Shown: one piece after another, positions 44,513 through 56,952 of the stretch
How the letters are laid out: every line of letters starts with the position of its first letter
Position numbering within the stretch: the stretch's first letter is position 1
DNA from: Merluccius polli
Taxonomy: Eukaryota > Chordata > Actinopteri > Gadiformes > Merlucciidae
Assembly: GCA_030340625.1 (NCBI GenBank)
Contig: JAOPHQ010004840.1
Coordinates: forward strand, 400,001-464,000
Reading direction: 5' to 3'
Length of the DNA: 64,000 bases
Translations under genes and position numbers: made by a program
Notes under the pieces: generated by a model
What the model saw: only the letters and a program-made list of their open reading frames with translations
What the model was told of the DNA's origin: nothing
Databases searched by the model: none

Positions 44513-47194
44513 TGGAGTCAGAATAGTGTCATCATTCAAACCTGAAAAAAAAGGTTTCAAAGGCTTGTAAGTCTGTGTTTGAAATCTCAACACCTTGTAA
44601 AAAAGGTTTTGCACCACTGAAAAAAGAGATTATAGCCTGAAAAAAAAAAGTCAAACATCTGCAAACATGATTTTGTGTTCTATTTTATCTTCTTCATCAT
44701 TTTCACCAACACATTTTCAAAGCTAAAATGTTTTCACAAACACATTTTCAAAGTTTAAAAATGTTCACCAGCGCATTTGCAGAGTTTCAAATCTGACACT
44801 GTTCTAACAGTGTATTACTTTGTTTCCCGGTTTTGAAACCTTGTAAATGGGATTCTGCAAACAGCTGTTCAAACATTGAGAAATACGTTTTGAAAGGTTG
44901 AATATCTATTTTTAAAAACTTGTAAAGGTGTAAATTTACACCATTGCAATGTATTTTTTCAGAACTTAATTTTCAGCACTGACTTTTCAGAGATTTGACC
45001 ACACGGGCGCAAGCTTGCGAGTCACGTGATTATTGACACTGTTCTGACGCCGTTCGTTTTGAAACTCCTTTAGCGTCAAAGCTCTGAAAACGTGGTTCTG
45101 AAAAAAAGGAAAAAAAACCTTCCTGGGGGCGGGACCATCTTGCTCTAAACCTATTGGTTGCTCTCTGCTGAGGCACAGTCCAATCACATGCGCCGTTGAC
45201 CGGGCTGTGCGGGATTGACAGTGCTCTGCCGATGACTAACAAGCGACTTGCGTGGTTGATTTTGTTGTCTATTTTCTGGAACCATGGCTGGTAGACAGGC
45301 GAGCAATTTTATTCTGTATTGTTTGCGTTCTAACCACCCGCGAGCCTCCTGCGGCTCGCCAAGCTGTAATTTGCAACACGTTCTCATCGCAACTCGTAAT
45401 ATACCGACGGTTTGTCACGCCCCTAGACGTGATACTGACGCAAAATGTACCCTCCCGCGTCTGTGTGAAACGATCTGTGTGAAACAATCTCATAAACCCG
45501 TTCGCGGTGGTAAGAGACGAGCAGAGTCTACAGCGTCCGCTCGCAGAGCAGAGTCTACAGCGTCCGCAGTCTACTGTGAAACAATTCACTCCATAAAGGA
45601 TTATGGTTAGGGTTATGGTTAGCGTAATCTATCACCGTGACCGGGTTATTATTGGAGTGAATGGACGCTGTAGACTAATTTGTGGCTCGCATGGCATAAA
45701 TAATAGTCATACTTTGCGGTCACGTGACTACCATGGATACCTGGAGGGCAACAAACGCTGGCAAAATGGCGACGAACAACGGCCAACCAGGGGAATTGCA
45801 GCCTTGCAGATTTCCGATACTTAAATAAATCAACTATTTAGACCATTTGTCACAAAATGTTAAAATTAGATATGAAGAGAAGATAAACATACTCGGAACT
45901 TGTGATCCATACACAGCACCCGCTGATGTAGGTTATTCATTGCTTTGAAGCTGGCAAAGACTCTACCAGATCGTGAAACGATCTGGGGGTTCTCATAAAC
46001 CCGTTCGCGGTGGTAAGAGACCAGCAGAGTCTACAGAGTCCATTCACTCCAATAACAACCCGGTCACGGTGATAGATTACGCTAACCATAACCACCTAAC
46101 CCTAACCCTATGGAGTGAATTGTTTCACAGTAGACTGCGGACGCTGTAGACTCTGCTCTGCGAGCGGACGCTGTAGACTCTGCTCGTCTCTTACCACCGC
46201 GAACGGGTTTATGAGATTGTTTCACACAGATCGCTTCACACAGACGCGGGAGGGTACATTTTGCGTCAGTATCACGTCTAGGGGCGTGACAAACCGTCGG
46301 TATATTACGAGTTGCGATGAGAACGTGTTGCAAATTACAGCTTGGCGAGCCGCAGGAGGCTCGCGGGCTGGTTAGAACGCAAACAATACAGAATAAAATT
46401 GCTCGCCTGTCTACCAGCCATGGTTCCAGAAAATAGACAACAAAATCAACCACGCAAGTCGCTTGTTAGTCATCGGCAGAGCACTGTCAATTCCCGCACA
46501 GCCCGGTCAACGGCGCATGTGATTGGACTGTGCCTCAGCAGAGAGCAACCAATAGGTTTAGAGCAAGATGGTCCCGCCCCCAGGAAGGTTTTTTTTTTCC
46601 TTTTTTTCAGAACCACGTTTTCAGAGCTTTGAGCTAAAGGAGTTTCAAAACGAACGGCGTCAGAACAGTGTCAATAATCACGTGACTCGCAAGCTTGCGC
46701 CCGTGTGGTCAAATCTCTGAAAAGTCAGTGCTGAAAATTAAGTTCTGAAAAAATACATTGCAATGGTGTAAATTTACACCTTTACAAGTTTTTAAAAATA
46801 GATATTCAACCTTTCAAAACGTATTTCTCAATGTTTGAACAGCTGTTTGCAGAATCCCATTTACAAGGTTTCAAAACCGGGAAACAAAGTAATACACTGT
46901 TAGAACAGTGTCAGATTTGAAACTCTGCAAATGCGCTGGTGAACATTTTTAAACTTTGAAAATGTGTTTGTGAAAACATTTTAGCTTTGAAAATGTGTTG
47001 GTGAAAATGATGAAGAAGATAAAATAGAACACAAAATCATGTTTGCAGATGTTTGACTTTTTTTTTTCAGGCTATAATCTCTTTTTTCAGTGGTGCAAAA
47101 CCTTTTTTACAAGGTGTTGAGATTTCAAACACAGACTTACAAGCCTTTGAAACCTTTTTTTTCAGGTTTGAATGATGACACTATTCTGACTCCA
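44513..47194. mobile_element. TA-flanked foldback element 2, ~1.1-kb arms
   Basis: Ends TGGAGTCAGAATAGTGTCAT / ATGACACTATTCTGACTCCA, flanked by TA (44,511-44,512 and 47,195-47,196). The arms 44,513-45,655 and 46,050-47,194 are near-perfect inverses; 45,656-46,049 is the loop. The mirrored ORFs on both strands (for example about 45,269-45,610 and 46,082-46,453) arise from the palindrome. The terminal word GTCAGAACAGTGTCA recurs inside both arms (45,030-45,045 and 46,659-46,673). Confidence 0.8.
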
Positions 47195-47218
47195 TAGGCT
47201 CACCCCCTCGACTCTGCG

Positions 47219-47536
47219 TTGTGTTTAATGATGTCCAGGATGCTTGCGTTGCAGTTCGTGACACCCATTTATTCTGGACAAACTGGACAGGAACAGAATA
47301 TGTACTGGTCACATACAGGCTCGACAGACAGCTCACGGGCAGCACACTCAATCACACCTCTCATTAACTGGCCCAATAACATAATACAATATAATACACC
47401 AATACAGAATGTGGATAATGTACCTGGACAGGAACAGAATATGTACTGGTCACATACAGGCTCGACAGGCAGCTCACGTGCAGCACACTACAACAAGAAC
47501 CGCAAGTTAACGTTAGCACCGAGGCTAACAAGCTAG
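47219..47536 (+). other. ORF with an internal ~50-nt direct repeat, function unknown
   Basis: A 105-residue frame carries the segment GQEQNMYWSHTGST twice (DNA repeat 47,286-47,350 and 47,427-47,490). No domain is recognised. It could be an upstream exon of the HECT-like gene or chance. Confidence 0.25.
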
Positions 47537-48639
47537 CTGAAAAAATGCGTTTACACCATTAAATGCACATTTGTGCACCTACAAGTGCCGCGACTCAGTC
47601 ATAGCTTGCACTTAACATCTGTGTTACATTTATACCCCGTGTCTATTCCTTTTGCAATGTATGTCAATTTAATACACTGTGTTACTGCCTTTTTGAATAG
47701 AGTTTGCGAGAAATCTTTCCATTTTCTCATGTAATGTAATGACAGTATGTATGTAATAATTTTTATGTATAATAATTAATATGTAATGTAATGTATCAAG
47801 ATTACAGGACTTCAACCGGGAGGGTGCCAGGCCGCAACGGCGGGAGCCCTCGTGGTCGAGGCCAAAGGCCAATTACTTTTAAAGTTGTGGTGCTGCATAG
47901 CAGCACCATAACTAGGTATAGGTCCCAGAACGGTAATTCTTTTTTTTATTTCAATGAACAGAGATAGATGATTATGTGCTATATAAAATAACTAATTTAC
48001 ATGCATTTTTCATAATGCTGGTCTGATTCTCAAAATTTAAGAACAGCCATCAGTAAATGAATGTTGTTTTGTCTATTACAAATATTATGGGCTTATTAAA
48101 ATCGAATACCCTTTGTTTGCATCTGTTCACAGATCACAGAGTGCCCTTTGTCCTGACTGTGCCCCTGGACCTCTCTGCAGAGGACTTCTTGCAGTGTATT
48201 CATGAAAATGTTCCCCGGAGTCCCGGCAGAATTCGAGCTCTGCCGGGTCAGCTCTACCCGGGAGGTGGGTCCATTGACCTGACCAGTGTCCTCTGGACAT
48301 CCGGAACCGGAGGGAACTGAACCGGTCAAATTTATATCTTCGACCCAAGGTAGTCTAAGATATAACTCTAACATATAAGTCATAATGAACATAGATATTA
48401 GGGCCACTAAAATTCACCTTTTTTGGTGTAAATGATGTTGTCTGAGTCCACATTTTGTACAATGTTTAACAACGCAGTTTGTGTAAAGGAAACATACTCA
48501 AATATTGGCATTTGTTTGTTTTAGAATACCGACAGTCAACAACCACCAAGGCAAGTGTTCTTCTTATTGTATCTACTGTGATATGCAATTCTGACAAAGG
48601 TTTCATGTTTTTGTACTTCAGTGGTAATCAGGCATCTTG

Positions 48640-49550
48640 ATGGCATTGTTCACATAGCATATGGTTCTAATCCTAATTCTATTGTGTCGTTTGATTTGTT
48701 TTTTAGAGAGCGCCCAGTCGATCCCCTGCACATTGACCAGCCCGGGATGCCCATCAAGGTAAATAGTTGTCATTCTACCACTCAACACGCACATTGTTCA
48801 CAAAGCATATGGTTCTGATCCTAATTCTATTGTGTCGTTTGATTTGTTTTTTAGAGAGCGCCCAGTCGATCACCTGCACATTGACCAGCCGGGATGCCAT
48901 CTACGTAAATAGTTGTCATTCTACCGCTCAACACGCACATTGTTCACAAAGCATATGGTTCTGATCCTAATTCTATTGTGTCGTTTGATTTGTTTTTTAG
49001 AGAGCGCCCAGTCGATCCCCTGCACATTGACCAGCCCGGGATGCCATCAAGGTAAATAGTTGTCATTCTACCACTCAACACGCACATTGTTCACAAAGCA
49101 TATGGTTCTGATCCTAATTCTATTGTGTCGTTTGATTTGTTTTTTAGAGAGCGCCCAGTCGATCCCCCTGCACATTGACCAGCCCCGGGATGCCATCAAC
49201 GTAAATAGTTGTCATTCCTACCACTCAACACGCACATTGTTCACAAAGCATATGGTTCTGATCCTAATTCTATAGTGTCGTTTGATTTGTTTTTTAGAGA
49301 GCGCCAGTCGATCCCTGCACATTGACCAGCCCGGGATGCCATCAACGTAAATAGTTGTCATTTCTACACTCAACACGCACATTGTTCACAAAGCATATGG
49401 TTCTGATCCTAATTTCTATTGTGTCGTTTGATTTGTTTTTTAGAGAGCGCCCAGTCGATCCCCCCTGCACATTGACCAGCCCGGATGCCATCAAGGTAAA
49501 TAGTTGTCATTCTACCACTCAACACGCATTGTTCACATGTCCCTCACCCA
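48640..49550 (+). repeat. six-fold tandem array of a small exon with its flanking introns
   Basis: Units of 146-150 bp each contain GATTTGTTTTTTAG (acceptor), an exon beginning AGAGCGCCCAGTCGAT and a GTAAAT donor. Exons start at 48,707, 48,855, 49,001, 49,148, 49,298 and 49,444. Exon lengths are 52, 50, 51, 53, 49 and 52 nt; the differences are almost all in runs of C or G. Confidence 0.92.
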
Positions 49551-50600
49551 ACCATCAGCATTACTTATCCAGGATCAACTTATCCTGGGTTAACATCATA
49601 CGGCTAACAATTTTCAATTGCAATCACACAGGCATCTCTGGCCTACATGAAGCACCAAGAGAAAAAAATATATACACAGTGGTAGGCATACGTTTAGGCA
49701 CCCGTGCTAGAGTAAAAAGAGCAATAAAAAATCATCTTTTTGAAATTGATCTTAATATCTTAAATAAACAATTGAGAAAAATCCAACCCTTTAAGGATAC
49801 AATTTTCTTTGTGAATGAATAATGTATGGTTAATAAATAAATGTTGTCATTAAAAAAGTATAGACACCCCTATGTTAAATTCCCATAGAGGCAGGCAGAT
49901 TCTTATTTTTAAAAGCCAAGTTTATTCATGGATCCAGGATACTAAGCATCCTGATGAAGTCACCTAGGCCTTTGGAATTAAAATAGCACCACATCATCAG
50001 ATACCCTTCACCATACCCTAGAGAATGGCAATGGTTCTCTTCAGTTAGGCCTTATAGCTGTTAGTTAGCCTAATGATTTCTCCAATGCAAATCAACCAGC
50101 TAATAGGCTAACTAAATAAAACCATGCCAATCTCTAGGGTATGGCGAAGGGTATGTGATGATGTTAGCGGGAGATCATTTTAAATCTAAAAACAAGGTAA
50201 AATGCACCAGAATGCGGGCAATTGCATGTACTTCTTTTTAAAATGTTCTGCGGGACAACCCCCAGACCCCCCGCCAAAATATGTCCCCCATACTCAAAAT
50301 GCCACTGGCGCCCTTGAAGATCTTAGATCTTATGCCAAACTGTTATTTATGAGGGCATCAAGATGTTTGGCCACGTGCTGTGTAGGTGGAGCTCGACCAC
50401 AGGGGACCTTGTGACAGTGAACATTATGGGGAGTATTTAGGTTTAGTTAGTCCTGGTTTAGTCCCAAATATGAAGGTTGCTCATATGAAAAGGGAAAAAA
50501 GTGAATGAACCGGGATTGTATGGATTCGGATGAACGAAGTGCATAACTAATGCATTTGTCTGTATCATTGATCCCCAGCCTATAATTCTATTTCTATTTA
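49551..50600. other. intron of the HECT-like gene with repeat debris
   Basis: It contains an imperfect inverted repeat (49,991-50,031 against 50,127-50,165, around ACCATACCCTAGAGA) and an AT-rich block (49,640-49,860). No domain-bearing ORF. Confidence 0.45.
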
Positions 50601-52929
50601 TATATTTTCTGTTCTAGAGATGAATTCTTCATCATTGATGATGACATGTCATCCGCATCGGATGTCGAGGAGCCTCTGGCTGCCTCTGTAACTGACCCAA
50701 CAGCTGTAAGACCATAAAGTGTATTAGACTGTTACAGACGGACATGTGATATTGTCATGATCTGTGTGAATTTCATTACACCACACAGTAATTGTTGTTT
50801 TTTTGTTACTCATAATAGGTTAGCCTTGATCATGCTGTTTCGGTTTACAATGGACAACGTCAATACGGAGCGGCCGATGACGGTGGCTGTCCGCAGACAA
50901 AATGTTTTGAAAAGTGCATGCTCGGTGCTGAGCCGTGGCTACTTTGAGTGGCAAAGAGAGCCACGCATAGAGTTTATCAATGAAATGGCGGATGACTACG
51001 GTGGTCCCAGGAGGGAATTCCAAAGGTAATGTCCAAATGCTGCTTGAAGTAATGTGTTACTTTAATATTTTACTTTTCTACTGTTGTGGTTATCATCCCT
51101 TTTCACTATCAAATGACTTTTCCCCTGTGCTCTGCTTTACAGACTTCTGATGATGGCCATTCAGGGCACCTTCGGGGTATTCGAGGGACGCTCGGATGAG
51201 CTATATTTCTCGTACGACCTGTGTGCCCTGGAGCAACAGAAGTATTTTAAGGCGGGGAAACTGACCGCCTGGTCAGTGGCCCACGGTGGCCCGGGGCCCC
51301 GGTCAATAAGCAGGGTGGTGTACCTGCTTATGTGTGGCCAGTCAGCACCCCTAAGTGACGTAGACATAGGGGTGCTGCTGGACGAGGACAAAGGGGGCAA
51401 ACTGCAACAGGTGACGTAAATGAAATTCTGTCATGTGTGTTGTAATGATAAAGTAAAGACAGCAATTAGAGGATGTCTTATTTTGTTTTTCATAGAAAAA
51501 TGTAGATATTTGCATTATTGCACAGCATACCAACAAAGCACATTGAAGACCAACCTTTATTTTCTTTGTTCATTTTGAAAAGTTGAAGGCCTGTCGCACA
51601 GAGGGGACCTGCAGCGATTGAAGGGATCCTGTGGGGACTGGGTCTCTGACTGCGGGGTGCCCTCCTTCTACAGCGTGACTTTGCAGGAGATGCCTCAAGT
51701 CGTTGAGCGGGTAGGTGCCCAACTACTGTTTCCATCGGTAAGAAAGAATGACAATACCATTACATATCATGGAGTGTAGTGGCCAGACATTTAAAAAAAC
51801 AACCTGTTTGTGTTTGTGTGTCAGGAGGGCAGGTGTGCGAGTGTCGATGTGTTCCCAAATGTTGAACTTTTGATTTTAGAACAATTCAATTGCCAATTAA
51901 AACGTAGTAAATGAAATTAGCAAAAATTAAGGCTTTACAAATTATTAAAAGTAATAAGCGTCATCTGACGAGATATTATAATTTCAAACCCCCTCCTCCA
52001 ACAAAGCCTATAAGTTTTTTCAAGTGCAGGCCTTCTTCATGTGTTTCTATCACCAATCTCATCAACAGAGTGGCCAGTATGGTGCAGCAGTATACTGCCG
52101 GGTTAAACTCCTGTGGACATTATTCAACCTTGTCTCAGAAAATTGCAGCAGTTTCTGCCAATTTTTCTGCTCAAACGGGGGGAAATTGACCCGGCAGACC
52201 TTCAGAGGCCTATTCCTCACTGATTGGAGCCCTGAGGGCAGTAATGACAGGGAGGAGGAGGAGGAAACCATATTTCAATATGATGACTGGCTCATCAAAG
52301 TTGAAGGTGGGTTAATACATTTGATTTTCAATTGGACGTCAATGATTGATTGCTGGGGCAGGTTTTGTTGCTATCTCGCTATCATTCATTGACAAAAGTA
52401 AAGGAGGCACATTTGTATAAAAAGGGAAATAAATTAAAAAACATAACCTGCATGTTCCCGCTGGGTCCCAAAGACTGACAACAAATGCTGCCAATGAAGA
52501 CGATTTGTATTTTTGGAACTGACCGCACTTAACTATATAGATAGCATTCTATCTCCAGTATCGTTGGTGTATTGACAAGTTGATAGAATTCTCACATAAG
52601 CTTTGCAATAACAATGACACTAACATGCTTTGCAAACAAAGTAACACTACATATATGCCAACAGAGGGCGAGGTGGATGCCCACTTTCGAAGACCTGTTG
52701 GATGTTCGTCACGGGAGCCAGATCATCCTCCAGCCCCTGGGTCTCCCGAGCAAATGCAGGTCCATTTCTTCAGCAGGAGCCAGGGACAAGGCGGCTTCCT
52801 ATGCCTCCACCTGTGCCCTCTTCCTCTACCTCCAAGAGGTGTTAGCGGAGGAGGAGGATTTTTTGCCGATTTGATGAGCACAGCCTCTTGTGGGTCCCTG
52901 GGGTTTGGGAAGGTTTACACCTGACCAAA

Positions 52930-53205
52930 CCCCCTCCCTCCCTTGGAGGACAGGACTCCTCCCCCTCCTCCCCTTGGAGACAGGGACTCCCTCCCCCTCC
53001 CATGGAGACAGGACTCCTCCCCCTCCTCCCTTGGCAGACAGGACTCCTCCCCTCCATGGAGACAGGACTCCTCCCCCCTCTCCCTTGGAGACAGGACTCC
53101 CTCCCCCTCCTCCTTGGAGACAGGACTCCTCCCCCTTTTACCCTCTATGTTTGTAATGTTATGTCTTGCGTCTTCTATGTTCCCACTCGTGGCTGTACCC
53201 TTGAC
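52930..53205 (+). repeat. 3'-tail minisatellite after the HECT-like gene
   Basis: About eight units of CCTTGGAGACAGGACTCC plus CTCC-rich spacer (27-30 bp), then CTCTATGTTTGTAATGTT and GTCTTGCGTCTTCTATG. The same array and following sequence occur after the integrase gene (62,195-62,425). Confidence 0.9.
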
Positions 53206-53960
53206 GTGGTGAGTGGGCTTTACACCAAATCAGGCCCATTTGCTCATTTGTCATAATTTACATGTCCCCAGTACGATGACATTGCTATTGCTACTCTATG
53301 TAATATAAAATAGACTAATGTGGTATAGACAGTATGTTTACTGGTAATGTGCTGTTGTAGGAGGGATGGACCAATTTGAACTGATCTGTGCTTTTACTAC
53401 ATGTTATTGAGTTTTTGGACGTTTAGGCTATAGTTTATTGGCCCTGTTTTAACCAGTTTCAAGTGTAAGATGTTGTGCACAACCTTTTTACCTTCCCAAT
53501 AATCTAGCATTTATGCTTTAGTACTCAATCATGCAATATTTTAACTTATTGATATGAGTTGTTGACTACACGTCTGGGTAGACATGTAGGAGTATATAAG
53601 AACTTTTGCACCATGACGGGCTGTCATGGTACAATACCCACAACAATCAAATCCGAAGCAACTAGGCTGGACATGTCGGACATGACACCAACCCTTATAC
53701 TGCAGTCTATTCCCCTAAAAGTTAATTACTTTAAAAGAGCAACGGGATGCATTTGGACCCCACTCTTAGCCAGCGCTGCCATAATTCAAATCAAGGTGAA
53801 TCAGATGCAGGGACAGATTCAAAAGTTGCCCATGCTAACAGTAACAGTTAAAAACACCAGAACCAGAAGTGGGTACACATCACACACTCTGTGAGTGTCT
53901 TGTCCTTGTGTTGAGGACCACCAATGGAATAAGCCCTGGACTTGAATGTGTTTTTATCCT
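53206..53960. other. no recognised feature
   Basis: AT-rich intergenic sequence. A 111-codon ORF at 53,559-53,894 has no recognisable domain and ordinary composition for chance. Confidence 0.45.
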
Positions 53961-53969
53961 CAATTGTAT

Positions 53970-54680
53970 TTGATGTTGATTCATGCCTTCATCTCCAGTA
54001 GACTCGACTACTGTAACGGTCTTCTGACTGGACCTCCCACAAAAAAGCATTAAAACAGCTGACAGCTCATTCAGAATGCTGCAGCTCGAGTTTTAACCAG
54101 AACAAAGAGATCAGAGCACATTACTCCAGTCCTAAAGTCTTTACACTGGCTCCCAGTCAGCTATAGAATAGACTTTAAAGTTCTGCTATGGTCTACAATC
54201 ACTGAATGGTCTAGGTCCAGAATACATGACATGACATCTTAGTAGAATACAAACCCAGTAGGGCTCTGAGATCTACTGACTAGGTCAGATAGTGGAGCCC
54301 AGAGTTCAAAACTAACCATGGTGAACGCCAGCATTTAGCTGTTATGCTGCCACAAACTGGAAACAAACTACCAGCTGAACTGAAATCAGCCCCAACTGTG
54401 AACATTTTTAAATCCAGAGTTACAACACATTCTCTTCTCCTGTGCTTATGATTGAGCTTGTTTAAGCACTTTAAATTGTAACATTTGAATTGCACTGTCC
54501 CCTTTTTAAATCATGATTCTCTTTATAGTATTGTATATCTATTCTATTTTCTGTAGTTGTTTTAATTATCTTATCTTTTATTTTCTTTTTTGAAATTTTC
54601 CTTCAATTCTAGTTTTATGTAAAGCGCATTGCGTTGCCATTGTGTATGAAATGGCTAATAATACAAGACTGCCTTGCCAT
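53970..54680 (+). mobile_element. LINE 3' fragment (L2/CR1-like)
   Basis: Scattered frames encode the end of a fish LINE ORF2: SRLDYCNGLLTG, NAAARVLTRTK, ITPVLKSLHWLPVSYRIDFK and WNKLPAELKSAPTVNIFKS-like words. A 3' UTR with TTTATGTAAAGCGCATTG follows. Many stops and frameshifts; 5'-truncated. Confidence 0.75.
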
Positions 54681-54881
54681 GCCATGTCTTTCAAGACCAG
54701 TAGTTTGATACAGTTAAATAAAATCCACCAAATAAAATAAAAAATGATTACTTAAACAACATTCTGTACCGAAACAACATACGAACCATGACTTAAAAAC
54801 CGAGGTACGTACTGAATCGTGACACTTGTGTATCGTTACACCACTAATAGTAATGGATGATAGTAAGGGAACTATAGGGGC

Positions 54882-55276
54882 CAGGGGCCGTATTCACCAA
54901 GAATCTTAGGCCTAAACGTAGCAACTAAATCTCGGAGAGTTTAAAAGTCCTCGAGAGGACTCCTAACTCGTAAGACCTATTCAAAAGAAATCGGAAATGG
55001 CTGCAGCAAGCAGGGAATATTTGGAGACAATGGTAGGACTGCAAATTGATAAAGAGATATAGGCTACATCACCATAGGCCTACTGACGCTTTATAACATC
55101 GTGCACCGACATCGACCATAAGGGGGCGTCCCACTTTTAGTGATTTATCCCTAGTATGAGTAGGTCTCAGCGGCGTCGTGAATTACTTTTCAAGAGAAAA
55201 CGTATAGTAAATGTTTTTAGCGTGAGTTAGGAGCACTTCTAGCGGTAAGATAAAAAGCATGGTGAATACGGCCCCT
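54882..55276. mobile_element. MITE with GGGGCCGTATTCACCA ends
   Basis: Ends CAGGGGCCGTATTCACCA / TGGTGAATACGGCCCCTG are inverted over about 395 bp. GGG-initial termini suggest a Harbinger-type MITE, but a direct target duplication is not clear. Non-coding. Confidence 0.65.
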
Positions 55277-55424
55277 GATCTTAAACCAACATGACTTACC
55301 ATGTTGGCTTAAGAGATGAGCCCTGTAAAAACAATATTAATTTAAACAGTAAAACATGCATTGTAATAGTTAACAATACCACTAGGCTATATGTTCCAGT
55401 GGTATAAATAATTATATTCATAAA

Positions 55425-56760
55425 GCTGGTAGTGACGCGTGGCACTGTGGAGGCGCCTGAAGAAAGCACAACCAACAAGGACATTTCATGGTTATAAAAT
55501 ACATAAATTGCAGGTTATAAAATATCAATAATAATAAATTACAATTAAGGTGACGGTGATGCAGGGTTGCCAGCTTCACGGCTTTCTCGCCAAATTGGGC
55601 TGTTTTGAAAACGGAGTCGCGGGTGTAAACATCGAAGACGCGGGTCACGGTTTTCTTGGGTACTTTCAAAACCCACCACAGAAACAGTTGGGGTGTAATA
55701 TGTATTGTATAATCTTGATGAAAACTCAGTCAGAACAACACAGTTTCACTCCCAGAACGTCAAACAGCGACTGTTGGTAAGGGCACTTTAGCGTCAGTCA
55801 CTGTGACGTTTGACGTTCAGTGGTGTGTGGGCATCCGTCCTATTGGTTAGTTATTACTCCTGTATAGAGTAAACAACTCTATAAACAACTCTATGTTTAG
55901 GCTACTCTATAGCTCTGATTCCTGCACCATGATTCAATGACGTCAGGTTGCTAGGGGCTACGGCAGCCGGAAGTAGGCTACTGTCCTTACTGTACTATTT
56001 CTTAAGTTGTAATGTCATAATATTGTTGACAATAAAGTTTGTTAAAATAAAAAAAATTAAATATTATTGTCCCACACCACAATGTATGTCCCACAATGTG
56101 AACTCCAAACAATTCATGTTTATCCAATTCATGGACAAACACAGCAGCTGGAAACACGTTTAAAAAAAACCCACTTGAAATACAATGTAGCCTATATTTT
56201 TATTTTTACAACACCAATCTCCCTATAATATGAACAAAATATGATCAGGTTATACTTTCTCTCTTGAAAACGGGCAAAACGCTAACCCTAACCCGGAAAA
56301 TGAATTAAAAAAAACTCCATACGTTCGGAAAATGCAATGCACTGAACTGTGCGGCGCCATGTTTTTTTCCGCCATGTTTTTTGTAGTTCTAAAATGTTTA
56401 GTTAACGTTTTCCCTATTATGTGAAAATGTGTCAAGGAACTTCGCAAGTGAATTATATGTTTTAGGAACTGGGGAGCACATATATTAGGTCAGATTTCAT
56501 TTTTACTATTGCTAATTGGGTGAAATCTGGTTTTGACCTTACCCAGTAGCGCCCCCTGATGGTTTGGCCATGAGGCCAAAGGCCATGATAGAAGAAGTCA
56601 AGAGCTTTCCCAAAATGTTTTCCCCATGTTTGTATCACATTGTGAAAATCACTAAAACATATTTTAAGGGATATTAATGGCAAAATGTGTTCAACATATT
56701 GATGGTCCTTAGTCATGCTTTTCAATTTGGAGCAGTTTAGAGCTTGAAATGCGAAGTAAT
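55425..56760. mobile_element. partial second copy of the foldback element (copy B)
   Basis: Starts with GACGCGTGGCACTGTGGAGG as at 37,882 and follows copy A (GCCAGCTTCACGG, GACGTCAGGTTGCTAGGGGC, CCACAATGTATGTCCCACAA, GGGCAAAACGCTAACCCTAA). It then runs into a segment inverted relative to copy A (56,690-56,745 against 38,998-39,055). Rearranged and without intact ends. Confidence 0.65.
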
Positions 56761-56952
56761 CCAGTGTTCAGCGGTTTTTATAGCCTATATTAGGTTAAAA
56801 AAAAAAGTAATTCGCCCGAATTGAGTGATAGCCTAGGGTACACAATTAAGAAAAAACAACTGTGGGCCTGTTCATAACTAATGTACACATATATTTGTAA
56901 TGTAATAATGTAATCCTTATGACATTTTTTTAATCAACAATAATTTTGGGGG

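Larger units (their letters stand above)
47808..52924 (+). pseudogene. HECT-like E3 ubiquitin ligase gene, multi-exon, with frame lesions
   Basis: Exons by splice sites: 47,808-47,915 (GRG-rich, then ITFKVVVLHS), 48,140-48,349 (VPFVLTVPLDLSAEDFLQ, ending NRSNLYLRPK), the six-fold repeated small exon, 50,618-50,705 (acidic, FFIIDDDMSS), 50,819-51,025 and 51,143-51,410 (YGGPRREFQRLLMMAI, VFEG, VYLLMCGQSAP: the N-lobe start of HECT-like domains), 51,583-51,709 (VTLQEMPQVVERV), 52,069-52,306 (SPEGSND, DDWLIKVEG) and 52,665-52,924 (STASCGSLGFGKV-stop). This is the plan of fish proteins called 'G2/M phase-specific E3 ubiquitin-protein ligase-like'. Ligase activity is inferred; I cannot place a catalytic Cys. 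Frameshifts are needed in 48,140-48,349, near 50,838 and in the last exon. Confidence 0.65.

Noticed and set aside
45252..46453. ORFs of 76-123 residues appearing as mirror images on both strands
   Set aside because: They are the same DNA read in the two arms of a palindrome; no domain.
52843..53256. Pro/Leu-rich ORFs through the minisatellites (also 57,112-57,594 and 62,035-62,604)
   Set aside because: Periodic translation of tandem repeats in untranslated tails or an LTR; they are open in several frames at once.
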